Of a DNA stretch of 64,000 bases, positions 21,282-32,690 are shown in pieces (positions within the stretch are counted from its first letter, which is position 1; the number at the start of each line of letters is the position of its first letter). The notes under the pieces were generated by a model, which saw only the letters and a list, made by a program, of their open reading frames with translations, was not told the origin of the DNA and did no database searches. Location of the stretch: the NCBI RefSeq assembly GCF_015706575.1, contig NW_024037064.1, forward strand, positions 9,897,606 through 9,961,605, read 5' to 3'. Position numbers and translations under genes: made by a program. The stretch is from Patiria miniata. Lineage: Eukaryota; Echinodermata; Asteroidea; Valvatida; Asterinidae.

Positions 21282-24200
21282 TACAACATTGTAATCAGTC
21301 ATGTCAATTTCGCATCATTTGAGGCATGTTGATAGAAAAAGTAGAGAGCGCTCCTATCACAACAATGAAATAAAAGTTTTAGAATATTGATACATTGTAC
21401 ATCACGTATTATACAAAAAACGTGTACGGTATTGGATTACATGTGTTACATGTATCAATCGGTCGATTTTGTCCACAAAAGTCGGCGGTTGTCATAATTT
21501 CAACAAGTATAATTATAATGAGTCACCTTTTCAGTTCATTCAAAAGAAAACAAATAAAATAAAAAAGTAAACATTGAATCAAATCCGTTGATAATTTTTC
21601 AAAAGCGTTTAAAAATCAAATTAGGAAAAACCTAAAGGCAAATAAGGTTTTTTATTCATGTATATTAATTAACATTCATCCTCTGCTCAAGTACTATAAG
21701 GAAACACAAATTAAAACGCTGTTCAAGAGAAAACTTGAGATACTACGATAACAGTTTTGTTTCAATATCAATTTCTCTCATACGTTAGATGTATTTCGTT
21801 TTTCAACAAACAACATACTGGTTCTGACAACCGAGGGTGGTAATATGTGATATGAATCAAATATGTAGCCCATTGACAAAATTATGTTTGTGCACAATAG
21901 ACGCTCATGGCTGACTATGAGAGACTATTTAAACAATGAAACTCCAGAAAGACAACAACAAAAATGAATTTGGGCCGAAAGCCTAGCAGGCGTACATCAC
22001 AATAGTTCAGGCAAACGTTCATCTTACAACAGCAGATAGAAGCTTTTCCCAAGAAATTGCGTCACTTGTACAGCTAAGGTTGATCGTTCTGTTAGAAACA
22101 TATTTTGATTTATATTCAACCCGCCTGTAAATACGCAGTTTAAGAAAATAATCATCTTATTCTGATTTTGACTTCGCTTATTTCAAAACAAGGTTTTATT
22201 AGTTGGTTTCAGTTGCCTCAATGGGTTGAGTTATGTAGAGAAATTGAAATTCGAGAAGAAGGTGGAATAAAAAAAAACATTCCATTGAAACAAATGCAGT
22301 GATTATTACAACTCATGATGTTAATCATGTGAGCTAGCTCCTATGAAACGAAACATTGTTTTGTTTCTTTAATTAAAACCAGCATAACCTTCAGGTTATT
22401 ATGTACTGTAAAGAAGTCACGAGAAATGTTTGATGTAATAACTGACAGTTCAATTATATATTTAGAATTTTCTCGACATCTACGATTATATGTTGTGAGT
22501 ACATTTTAGATTACATGCTACTCAGTTTGTAAATATTGAATACTGAAAATGAGATGGCCCGATTTGTTACAGTGTTTCAATTAAGCACACGTGATGGGTG
22601 CTTGACCAATAGGAATGTATAAGCTTTCCTAAGGATTTTATGACAAGGATTAGCTTTCAATTGAAAAGAAAAAAAAACAAATTTTTAACTCAATGATCAA
22701 GATACATGCATACATTTCTTTCAACTGTCCAAAAACAAATTGACACAGTTTCCCAAAAAATCTCGAGATAATTTAAGAACTGTTTAAATATTTCAAGTAG
22801 AGTCAAATTCAAAATTAAGTTTGATTGTTCTGTCAAAGACATTTTGTTAAATTGCTGTTAACCTGCCTGTAAATACACAATTTTACGACATATGATCATT
22901 CTCTGTTGATTTGACTTAGCTCATTTCAAAACTTAGTTTTATTAGTTGATTTCAGCTGCTTCAATGAATGGGTTGGTATATTTTAAGAAACTTGATCAAA
23001 AACATTACATGTAAACAAATCATGTGATAATTACGACTCATGATAATCATACAGACGAAATCCTACAGTGACAAAAAACGGCTTGGGGAAGTTTTAGCTC
23101 TTGTTTTCATATTTGCATTGTCGCCAACATACATGTAACACTCGAGTTATCATGAACAGAAGTTACGAGAATTGTTTTATCTTTTGACTAATAATCCAAT
23201 ACATTTATGTATGATCTCGACATCAACGATATGTTTTGAGAAGATTTTAGTTCATATAGATTTCATTAGATAAAGTATGTAAATAGTGAATACTGAAATA
23301 TACGTATGATGCTAACCTGATTTTTATCAAAGGGGTACATTCAAGCAACGTGATCGGTTCTTGGCCAATAGGAATGTTTTCACTGTCCTAGCTAGGTATT
23401 TCATGACAAAGTTCCCAATTGGAAAGGAAAATAGTGTTTTTAAAAAAATCAAATGCTACAGCTATAGCTTATTTTTAACTGTGGTGCATGTTTTGTATGC
23501 AGGCTTGTACTTTGCATTTGTGTATGTGTAAGGCCGATACACAGGGCTTCACGATACCAGTACGCGAATGCAATTGACTTTGTGCAAACAGAAGCAGTCA
23601 CACAAGCCTGACACGAGAAGATACTAATAAATACCCTTGAGTGCCAATTGAACGAAGTCCAAAAGATCGACCGCGCACTCGAGTACCGTACACTCATCTA
23701 CAATGCACTACACTGTACTTGTTTGTCTGTATATTTTGGCAAAAAAAATGTATAGTTTCAATAAAGTGGGAATTTCTTCAAACTAATCAATGATGTGCTA
23801 TTACTTAGAAGTTTTGTTCAAATTTTTAAGTGACTTAAAGGAGATAGGCGTTACTCATTTAGCAGACAACACTCTAATTGTTTGGACATTTTTTAATGAC
23901 ACTTAACATTTCGATTCCTAATTAAATAGTCCTGTTATTGAGACTATATTTGAATTTGATGGGGGAGTTTTTAAATGGTAAAGAAGCGGTTTTTTTTTAT
24001 CTAATTGAATTTATTTTGTGTATTTTTGGCAATACAAATTTATTCATTTTGAAATGGGGAATGGGAGGAAAAGTTGTCCCCCTAATAAGTTTAGGAGTAA
24101 TTATTCAGCAAACGTAATTTGAATTACCCCCCCCCCCCCCCGAGGTGATTCAGGCGGGTATAGTTTGGACGACTCGAGTCAGTTTATTTGTTTATTTTTT

Positions 24201-25443
24201 GGTTGACTCGTGACTGGCATCAGACTCGTTACCTTTTGGACTCGGTTTGAGTCAGACTCGGCTAGTGACTGATTCGGACTATGTTCAACTCGAATTGAGT
24301 CCATTTCGAAAAACAAAAACGTGTTGAAACGTGAGGGGAAAGTTAAATGAATTTGTTAATGTACTGTTTTACTTTTTTTTTCATATTCTAATGGAAACGG
24401 CCCCTTTGATTGGTGTGGAATAATAATAATAAAAAATTGTACATTTGCAATTGTGAGTGTGAATCACCTCTAAATCTCCATCCACATCGGTTAATGCCGT
24501 AGAAGTAGCAACATAAAGTTGCAAACAATCTGAATGATGACGAGACATCCAAATTCTACACAATAATCAAAACTACAAAGTGTATTTTGTCCATGAGCTT
24601 TAATCCAAGTGCGTTCATCATATACAGCCACTTGCCAGATAGATGGTCAGTCTCATCAGAGCTCTGCAAACAGTGAATTGAATAAAAGTCAAAAGCAACT
24701 GCATGGTTTCTTGGGGATATCACTTTTTTGTGATCGCAAATAGACTTTTCATAAAGAATGACTTGAGAATAAAACTGAAAATCATATGAGAAATGCATGT
24801 TTTCCGACATCATATTGGGTAAGATGCAGCATTTAATGGAGTTTAGAATTTATAAAGAAAAATAAAGAAAAAAAGTAAAAGGGACTTAGATATCCCGTTT
24901 CAGGCGATGAACGCGGGTTAATTTTTAAGAAAAATGAAGAAAAAATGATATCGCCCTTAGATCGGGAATCAGTCTCATTTGGACGTCATCAAGTGTTTGT
25001 TTTTTTAAAGGCCGTAGGTACTTTTGAATCTTCCCCAACCCCTTCATCCCCACACCCCTCCCCCTTCAAAAAACAATGAATGCATGGAGACATTTTATTT
25101 TAAAAATACAAACAATGGAAAATGGAAATTAAAAAAGTATATACATATCTAATAAAGTTTTTGTAATGAGGTTGGAAATAAGGAGTGCACTGCCAAACAA
25201 AATGGCCATCCCTTGTTTTTGCTAAACAAGGAAACACAATAATCCGTTCAAATTACCCCCTCAACGGTAATAAAGGGAGAGTTTGGGTAGACAACTTGAA
25301 AAAGACATGCACTGCCGATGGCGCTTGATGACGCCCTCGGTATTAATCCTTAATTGATTTTAGATTCAGGTTTTTTGTCCAGAGTCAGAGTGAGTAAAAT
25401 ATTCGAACAGCTGATCACGAACATCTACTTAACTTGTACCATA
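21282..25443. repeat. Type I tail of gene C (internally deleted)
   Basis: Collinear with the tail of A. Relative to A, about 640 bases (A 3790-4434) are missing at 24419, where a short AAT repeat marks the joint. Contains CCAAT/E-box-like stretches near 22590 and 23350, the distal conserved block (23468-23745) and a poly-C tract (24126-24141). No gene seen. Confidence 0.8.
23468..23745. promoter_or_regulatory. Distal conserved block, unit C-D
   Basis: Type I version, near-identical to 2846-3100, lying 3.3 kb before gene D because of the deletion at 24419. Confidence 0.33.
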
Positions 25444-25655
25444 GGCCGAGTTCGGGCGATCTGTTAATTGACACGGGTATTTTGTTCGTGCAGGGAGCTA
25501 TAATGATTAACTCCATGGTTCGTGCGAAACCCAGACAGGTACATATCCTGTTCCGAGTGCAGTGTTCGTGGGTCGTGTATGTTCTTGCCGCCGTTCGGTC
25601 GCGCATCGCGAGAACAATACGACCCGTGTCAAGAACAGGCTGCCCGAACTCGGCC
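25444..25655. mobile_element. Short MITE with GGCCGAGTTCGGGC inverted ends
   Basis: GGCCGAGTTCGGGC at the left and GCCCGAACTCGGCC at the right, with the homology continuing inwards (ACACGGGT and ACCCGTGT) for about 45 bases. The 212-bp block is absent before B, E and F, where GTGCTGTCCCTTGGAGG is continuous. It is much richer in GC than its surroundings. A clear target duplication is not visible. Confidence 0.65.
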
Positions 25656-25822
25656 CTTGGAGGCGCTCTTAATATTACATTTCACGTCACGTCCACTTCT
25701 ACTTCCGCGTTGATTGCTTCGAGCCTGAAATTTAACCAACCGAAAGATTCGCTTCTTTCGACTCAACAGAAACATCAGTTTACCATCCAAACCGGGAACG
25801 TCGGGTAAATGTGAGCTCAATA
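25656..25822 (+). promoter_or_regulatory. Proximal conserved block upstream of gene D
   Basis: CTTGGAGGCGCTCTTAATAT, ACTTCCGCGTTGATTGC and AACCGAAAGATTCGCTTCTT are preserved; the end reads GGGTAAATGTGAGC, offering GTAAAT or GTGAGC as a donor. The 25444-25655 MITE has replaced the bases immediately before it. Confidence 0.35.
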
Positions 25823-25939
25823 ATCTTTGTCTTCTTTAAAGTTAAATCCTGGAGAAGCATTTTGTTGTAAAAATCAGATGTGTTATTTTGCATGTCTGTA
25901 CGTTTGGGAATACATACATGTACATACCATGACAAACGT

Positions 25940-26061
25940 TAGTCCGAGTAACTTGGACCCAACTTATCGCCTTTTTAAACATTTGGACATGGTCTGGCGA
26001 TCGCCAGACCATGTCCAAATGTTTAAAAAGGCGATAAGTTGGGTCCAAGTTACTCGGACTA
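25940..26061. mobile_element. 122-bp perfect palindrome, foldback MITE
   Basis: Bases 25940-26000 are the exact reverse complement of 26001-26061, centred on GGCGATCGCC, with outer ends TAGTCCGAG and CTCGGACTA. It is flanked by a 9-bp direct repeat GACAAACGT (25931-25939 and 26062-26070). Each arm equals the left end of the element at 15968, so it is a two-left-ends derivative. Perfect arm identity implies a very recent event or ongoing arm correction. Confidence 0.88.
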
Positions 26062-26099
26062 GACAAACGTATATATACATACATGTACATGTAATACTT

Positions 26100-26390
26100 G
26101 CCCCATAAATGAGGCCTATTTACTGAACTGCCTCCGTAAACATAGGCCACACATCCACATGTACAAAAACGTGTCGATTTTGCCAAATTTTGATTTTCAC
26201 ATTTAGGCTTACTTTGTTGTTTTTTTGCTTTAGAAGCATTCTCGCCCTCTATATAGGCTAATCAGAAAGTGCTGCCTTTTTCAGATGTCCATTTTTTGGT
26301 GAAATTTCCAGACACATTTGCACACGTTTGCGTATCAAAATTTCAACATAAAATTTCACAAAAATTTGACATCTTAAAAAGGCAGCACAT
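26100..26390. mobile_element. Truncated copy of the 36285-36741 foldback family
   Basis: GCCCCATAAATGAGGCC through CTGCCTCCGTAAACATAGG and ATTTAGGCTTACTTTG to AAAAAGGCAGCAC matches the left and central part of 36285-36741. It stops abruptly at about 26389, where a remnant of a different element begins. Confidence 0.7.
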
Positions 26391-26441
26391 CGGACCTGGG
26401 GCAGCGCGGGGTGGGAGGGGTGGGGAAACATTTGATAGGCA
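26391..26441. mobile_element. Remnant of the 46731-47032 element
   Basis: GGACCTGGGGCAGCGCGGGG to ACATTTGATAGGCA is the right end of the element found whole upstream of gene F, followed by the same CATAATG target site (26442-26448). Its left part has been lost at the junction with the foldback fragment. Confidence 0.65.
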
Positions 26442-26448
26442 CATAATG

Positions 26449-27040
26449 TAAATGCAGATAGAAATACTACAACTTGTCGTGTTATCTCAGAAAATATAAT
26501 GGGAAAGAATGTCCATCTGTCCATGATAATTACGAAGTCCTTCGAGAGTGAATTTTCTTTTGAGGAAATCTTAGCATTCACGCCTATTGCTGTGCCCTCT
26601 AAATACAAAGGAAGTCCAGGGAAAAATATTCATGGGCCACTATGGAGCATCCTATAACTTTGTACATGTATATTGATGTTTTGCATTCAGAAATTTGACA
26701 TAATGATAAAGTGCAACATTAGTTGATAAAGTCACTTTCAGATTTCTGCCTTCCCGGATTAACCAACAATAACACAAATCCAAGGAAGCATCACAAATAA
26801 AATAAAATATGTGATGTTTTGAAGAGGAGGTGCAGTTTATGGATAAGGATATGATTTTGCACTTGTTTCTTTTTAATTTACATCTTGAGATTCCTGCACA
26901 CATCGATTCATTTCAAATGCAAAAACACATCCTGTCAATTACTAGTGGTCCCCACCCATAAAGGGAAACATACGAGTGATACGTTTTTATCACTGTTATG
27001 TTTAAAATAAAATAATTTTCTTCACATTTATTAGACAAAA
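26449..27040 (+). promoter_or_regulatory. Proximal upstream region of gene D
   Basis: Very similar to 47040-47640 before F and to 8215-8756 before B. Ends in TTTTCTTCACATTTATTAG (acceptor-like, ending 27034) and ACAAAAATGG. No gene. Confidence 0.42.
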
Positions 27041-29692
27041 ATGGCGACTGGACCTGCAGTAAGTTCAGCTCTAGAGACGATCAGCAGACATCATCTTGAG
27101 TGCAGCATATGTCAAGAGAGATACCAACAGCCCAAGATACTGGAATGCCTACATAGCTTTTGTGCGCAATGTCTGCTGAAATACTGCAGCACGAAGCACG
27201 TGGGCTCTACAGCAATTCCTTGCCCCGTGTGTCGACAGGAGACGAAACTTCCTGAGGTGGGGGTGCAGGGTCTGAAAACCAACTTTCATCTGATTGGTCT
27301 GGTTGAGGAGTTTGAACTGCAGGAAAAGTTGGTGTGTTCGGGTGACACAAATCTGCTCTGCGAGACATGTGATGATGGCAATGAGGCAACACATCGGTGT
27401 CTGGATTGTTCAGTTAATATCTGCTCACGATGTCACAGTTCACACAAACGAGTTCCTGTAACATCAAGCCACGTAATAGCTCCTTTGGACGACGTTCGTG
27501 AGGGAAAGGTGAAACTGAAGAAGGAAAACCCAAGACAACATCCAAAATGTCCAGTACATGAGGGCGAAGTGGCAAGGTTCTTCTGCAAGACATGTGATAC
27601 TTTGATCTGCCGAGATTGTACCGTCATTGACCACTGTAAGCCAGAACACTCGTACATTGACAGAAATCTGGCCACATCGAAGTGCAAGCAATTGTTGGCT
27701 GAACTGGTCTCTCCACTTGAAAACACAATGACAGAACTCCAGAAATCACGAGAGAAAGTCTCAAGAATGAAAGAAGATTTGGGTGTCGCAGTTAAGAGGG
27801 TCATGACAGAAGTGCAAGACAGAGCAGCTGAGATACGAGCACAGGTAACAGCTCAAGAAAATCGCATCCTTGACGACATTAAAAACATCCAAACAGATCG
27901 TGGACAAAAACTGGACGAATATGAGAAAACTATGAGCTTGGCAGTGGAGAGATTTCAGTATTCACTTGACACAGCTAGAGAGGTGACAAAGACTGCATCA
28001 GATAGTGACTTTCTCTCACTCTATGCCACAATCAGTAAAGATTTGAAATTGTTGGCAGATCAGAGTGTGCCTAGAGTTGACAACAGGCTTGCATTTCTGA
28101 AGTTCAAGCAGAGTGAGGGTGTTGGTGGCATCAGTCTGGGTGAGGTGGTGGCGGAAGGCAAATGGGAGCTGTGTCGGGAGTTTGGTAGAAAGGGAAGCGG
28201 TCCAGGAGAGTTCAGAGGGGCTTGGGGCATAGCTGCTTGTCAACCTGATGGGATTGCAGTGACTGACAACATCAACAAACGAGTTGTGATTTGCAGCATC
28301 GATGGCAACCAGAAAAGCACGATACCGATGCAAAGATGTAAGTTTAAATTATCGTTCATTGCAATCTGCCGTATCATGCACACAAACAACATTTTCTTTG
28401 GTCATCATTATATTTTAGTTTTTAATTTTCCTCACGAGATCTGATGAATAGGAATCACACTAGCTTTGATGCGAAACATTTTAAGTGAATACCTTTGTGT
28501 TCATAACATGTAGATTTTTAAATGTAAATAAATCGTCCATGTCAAAAATCAACTTTTCTTGCTATTTTTTCATAAATTGAACAAACACTACTGTAAATTG
28601 AACCTCATGTTTGATATTGGGTTTTTGCTCTGTCCCCACGCATTTTTAATTAGATTGCTCTTGTTTTTTTTCATGAAATTTGTTGGCTCGTTTCACGACA
28701 TTTTTTCAAAGGATGAAAGGTCAAGAAAAATCCATTTAAAATGAAAGAAATATAAGTTTTCCTGATACACTGGTTCACTGGTTAATTTCTCAACTGTTGT
28801 CAGGAGTCTTTTAGTTTTTTTTCCTATTATCCCACTGAAAGATACAAAAGGCAATTCAGAAAGGCTTAAACATCAATATGTACAGGATACCTTAAGACAC
28901 AGTGATATCCCTAACATGTACACGTACAAATGTACATGTATATTTGACGATGTATATTTTTTTGCCAAGGACACATTTATTATCACTCCAATTCATTTTT
29001 TATATTTTTATAAATTGCAATTCAGATTGAAACTGACCACTATTGTTTGTTTTTACATCGTGCCCCCTACAGGTCCACGCGGCATCGCAGCTACACGCAG
29101 CGACAATCGTTTGGTGGTTGTTGACAAAGGCGCATCCCATGTGAAGGTGTACAACAGCGACAACACGCTGGCATACGAGTTCCCAACGGTGCCGCCAAGT
29201 GAGGTTGGTAAGACCGCGGTTGACCTCCAGAGCGTAGCTGTCAAGAATGGTACCATTGCAGTGGGAGATGTGGCGAGGATGGTATTGACAGTGCACAGCC
29301 CCACTGATGGTGAGCTCCTTCATACCATACCAGTCAAGATTAAACCTTATTTTCTGGCTTTTGACAGCAGTGATCAAGCGATAATAAGTGACTATACATC
29401 AAAGACAGTGGATATTGCCGGTGGCAATGGTGCTACAAAACGCACCATCAAACCCACCATCAATGGTCAACCAGTGGAATACTGCTTCGGTGTATGCACT
29501 GATAGCTCAGGTATCTATGTTGCAATGTCTAATGGTTTTAACACGGGTCATGTCCACCACTATGACCCTCAAGGTGGCTTTCTCAAGTGCATCGCACAGG
29601 GTCTGTACTACCCACTGGGTATCACATTCTCATCACATGGGCAGCTGGCAGTGGCTGACTACAACTCAGTCAAAATGTATCGCCCGTTGTGA
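27041..29692 (+). CDS. TRIM-NHL E3 ubiquitin ligase, gene D
   Basis: Coding exons 27041-28337 and 29073-29692 give 638 residues; intron 735 bp. RING and both B-boxes are complete (B-box 1 of the CETCDDGNEATHRC class; B-box 2 with CTVIDHCKPEH). From B-box 2 through the coiled coil it shares private residues with gene G (SYIDRNLATS, VSPLENTMTELQK, VSRMKEDLGVAVKRV, AEIRAQVTAQEN), and in exon 2 it shares GASHVKV, DQAIIS, SKTVDI and PVEYC with G, which points to gene conversion. Exon 2 lacks one codon (VKNGTIAVG instead of VKNDGTIAVG), and the C terminus is MYRPL instead of MYHQV. The intron-split codon is T plus GT, Cys, and the residue before it is Arg (MQRC). ATTAAA at 29785-29790 is a likely poly(A) signal. 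Confidence 0.93.
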
Positions 29693-30920
29693 TACAACAT
29701 TGTAATCAGTCATGTCAATTTCGCATCATTTGAGGCATGTTGATAGAAAAAGTAAAGAGCGGTCCTATCACAACAATGAAAACAATTAAAAGTTTAAGAA
29801 TATTGATACATCACGTATTATACAAAACAACGTATACAGTATTGGATTACATGTGTTACCTGTATTATTTTGACTTTCTGATCAATCGGTCAATTTTGTC
29901 CACAAAAGTGGGCGGTTGTCTTAATTTTATCAAGTATGATTATAATGAGTCACCTTTTCAGTTCATTCAAAAGAAACCAAAAAAGAAAATAAAAAAGTAA
30001 ACATTGAATCAAATCCGGTGATGATTTTTAAAAAGCGTTGAAAAATCAAATTAGGAAAAACCTAAAGGCAAAGAAGTTTTTTCATTCATGTATATTAACA
30101 TTCATCCTCATCAGCTCAAGTAATATAAGGCTCAACAAATTAAAACGCTATTAGAGAGAAAACTTGAAATATCACGATTACAGTTTTGTTTCAATATCAA
30201 TTTTTCTGATACGTTAGATGTATTTCGTTTTCAACAAACAACACACTGGTTCTGACAACCGAGGGTGTCAATGTGATATGAATACAAATTGTAGCCCATT
30301 GGCAAAATTATGTATGTGCACAATATACGCTCATTGACCAACTGTGAGAGACTAAATAAACAATGAAACTCCAGAATGACAACAACAAAAATGAATTCGG
30401 CCCGAAAGCCTAGCAGGCCTACACCACAATAGTTCTGGCAAACGTTCATCTTACAACAGCAGATATAGCCTTTGCCAAGAAATTGCGACACTTGTACAGC
30501 TAAGCTTGATCGTTCTGTTACAAAACATAATTTTAATTTATATTCAGCCCGCCTGTAAATACGCAGTTTAAGAAATATAATCATCCTATGCTGATTTTGA
30601 CTTCGCTTATTTCAAAACAAGGTTTTATTAGTTGGTTTCAGTTGCCTCAATGGTTTGAGTTATGTAGAGAAATTGAAATTCGAGAAGAAAGTGGAATGAA
30701 AAAAAGCATTTCATGGAAACAAATGCAGTGATTACTACAACTCATGATGTTAATCATGTGAGCTAGCTCCTATGAAACGAAACATTGTTTTGTTTCTTTA
30801 ATTAAAACCAGCATAACCTTCAGGTTATTTTTACTGTAAAGAAGTCACGAAAAATGTTTGATGTAATAACTGACAGTTCCATAATATATTTAGAATTTTC
30901 TCGACATCTACGATTATATG

Positions 30921-31990
30921 TTGTGAGTACATTTTAGATTACATGCGACTCAGTTTGTAAATATTGAATACTGAAAATGAGAAGGCCCGATTTGTTACAG
31001 GGTTTCAATTTAACCTACGTGATGGGTGCTTGGCCAATAGGAATGTATAAGCTTTCCTGGGGATTTTATGACAAGGATTAGCTTTCAATTGAAAAAAAAA
31101 ACAGTGTTGGTAAATTTTAAACTCAATTATAAACTACATTTCTAATTGTCCAAGAAAATTTGACACGTTTTCCCAAAAAATCTCGAGAAAATATGAACAA
31201 AAAATGTTTAAATATCAAGTAGAGTCAAATTCAAAATTAGAGTTGATTGTTGATTGTTAACCTGCCTGTAATTACTCAATTTCTCGAAACGTGATCGTTC
31301 TCTGTTGATTTGACTTTGCTCACTTTAAATCTTACATTTTTTAGTTTATTTCAGCTGCTTCAGTGAATGGGTTGATATATTTTAAGAAGCTTAAATTCAA
31401 GAAGAAACTTGATTAAAAGCGTTATATGAAAACAAATCTTGTGATGTTGTGAGTACATTTTAGTTTCGTGCTACTCAGTGTGTAAATATTGAATACCGAA
31501 AGTGAGAAGACCCGGTTTGTTACAGGGTGTCAATTAAACCCATGTGATGGGTTATTAACCAATAGGAATGTATAAGCTTTCCTAAGGATTTTATGACAAG
31601 GATTAGCTTTCAATTCAAAAGAAGAAAAAAAAACAGTCTTGGTAAAATTTAACTCAATTATCAAGATACATGCATACATTTCTTTCAACTGTCAGAAAAA
31701 AAAATCGACACAGTTTCCCAAAAAATCTCGAGATAATTTAAAAACTGTTGAAGTATGTCAAGTAGAGTCAAATTCAAAATTAAGTTTGATTGTTCTGTCA
31801 AACATGTCAAAGACATTTTGTTTAATTGCTGTTAACCTGCCTGTAAATACACAATTTTACGACATATGATCATTTTGTGTTGATTTGACTTAGCTCATTT
31901 CAAAACTTACAATGTAGTTTTAATTAGTTGATTTCAGCTGCTTCAATGAATGGGTTGGTATATTTTAAGAAACTTGATCAAAAACATTAC
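30921..31990. repeat. Local tandem duplication, period about 526 bp
   Basis: TTGTGAGTACATTTTAG at 30921 and again at 31447; both are followed by the same series of landmarks (TTGTAAATATTGAATAC, CCAATAGGAATGTATAAGC, ACAAGGATTAGCTTTCAATT, AGTAGAGTCAAATTCAAAA, CCTGCCTGTAA). Tails of A, C and E have one copy. The two copies differ at many positions, so the duplication may be old or may have been imported from a different tail by unequal exchange. Confidence 0.8.
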
Positions 31991-32419
31991 ATAAAAACAA
32001 ATTATGTGATAACTACAACTCATGATAATCATATAGACGAAATCCTACAGTGACAAAAAACGGCCTAGGGAAGTTTCAGCTCTTGTTTTGATATTTTCGT
32101 TAGCGCCAACATACATGTAACACTCCTTATCTTTTACCAAAAGTCAAATACATTAATGTATATTCTCGACATCAACGATATGTTTTGACAAGATTTTAGT
32201 TCATATAGATTTCATGAGATAAAGTATGTAAATAGTGAATACTGAAATATACGTAAGATTCTAACCTGATTTTTATCAAAGGGTTAAATTCAAGCAACGT
32301 GATCGGTTCTTGGCCAATAGGAATGTTTTTCACTGTCCTAGCTAGGCATTTTATGACAAAGTTCCCAATTGGAAAGAAAAACAGTGTTTTAGAGCAATTA
32401 AATGCTACAGCTATAGCTT

Positions 32420-32690
32420 ATTAAACTGTTGTGCATGTTTTGTATGCAGGCTTGTACTTTGCATTTGTGTATGTGTAAGGCTGATACACAGGGCTTCACG
32501 ATACCAGTACGTGAATGCAATTGACTTTGTGCAAACAGAAGGAGTCACACAAGCCTGACACGGGAAGATGCTAATAAATACCCTTGAGTGCCCATTGAAC
32601 GAAGTCCAAAAGATCGACCGCGCACTCGAGTACCGTACACTCGTCTACAATATGCACTACACTATACTTGTTTGTCTGTATATTTTGGCT
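32420..32690. promoter_or_regulatory. Distal conserved block, unit D-E
   Basis: Type I version of the block at 2846-3100. Confidence 0.33.

Noticed and set aside
25434-25808. 124-residue + frame upstream of gene D
   Set aside because: It lies across a MITE with inverted ends and the proximal conserved block and has no counterpart in other units.
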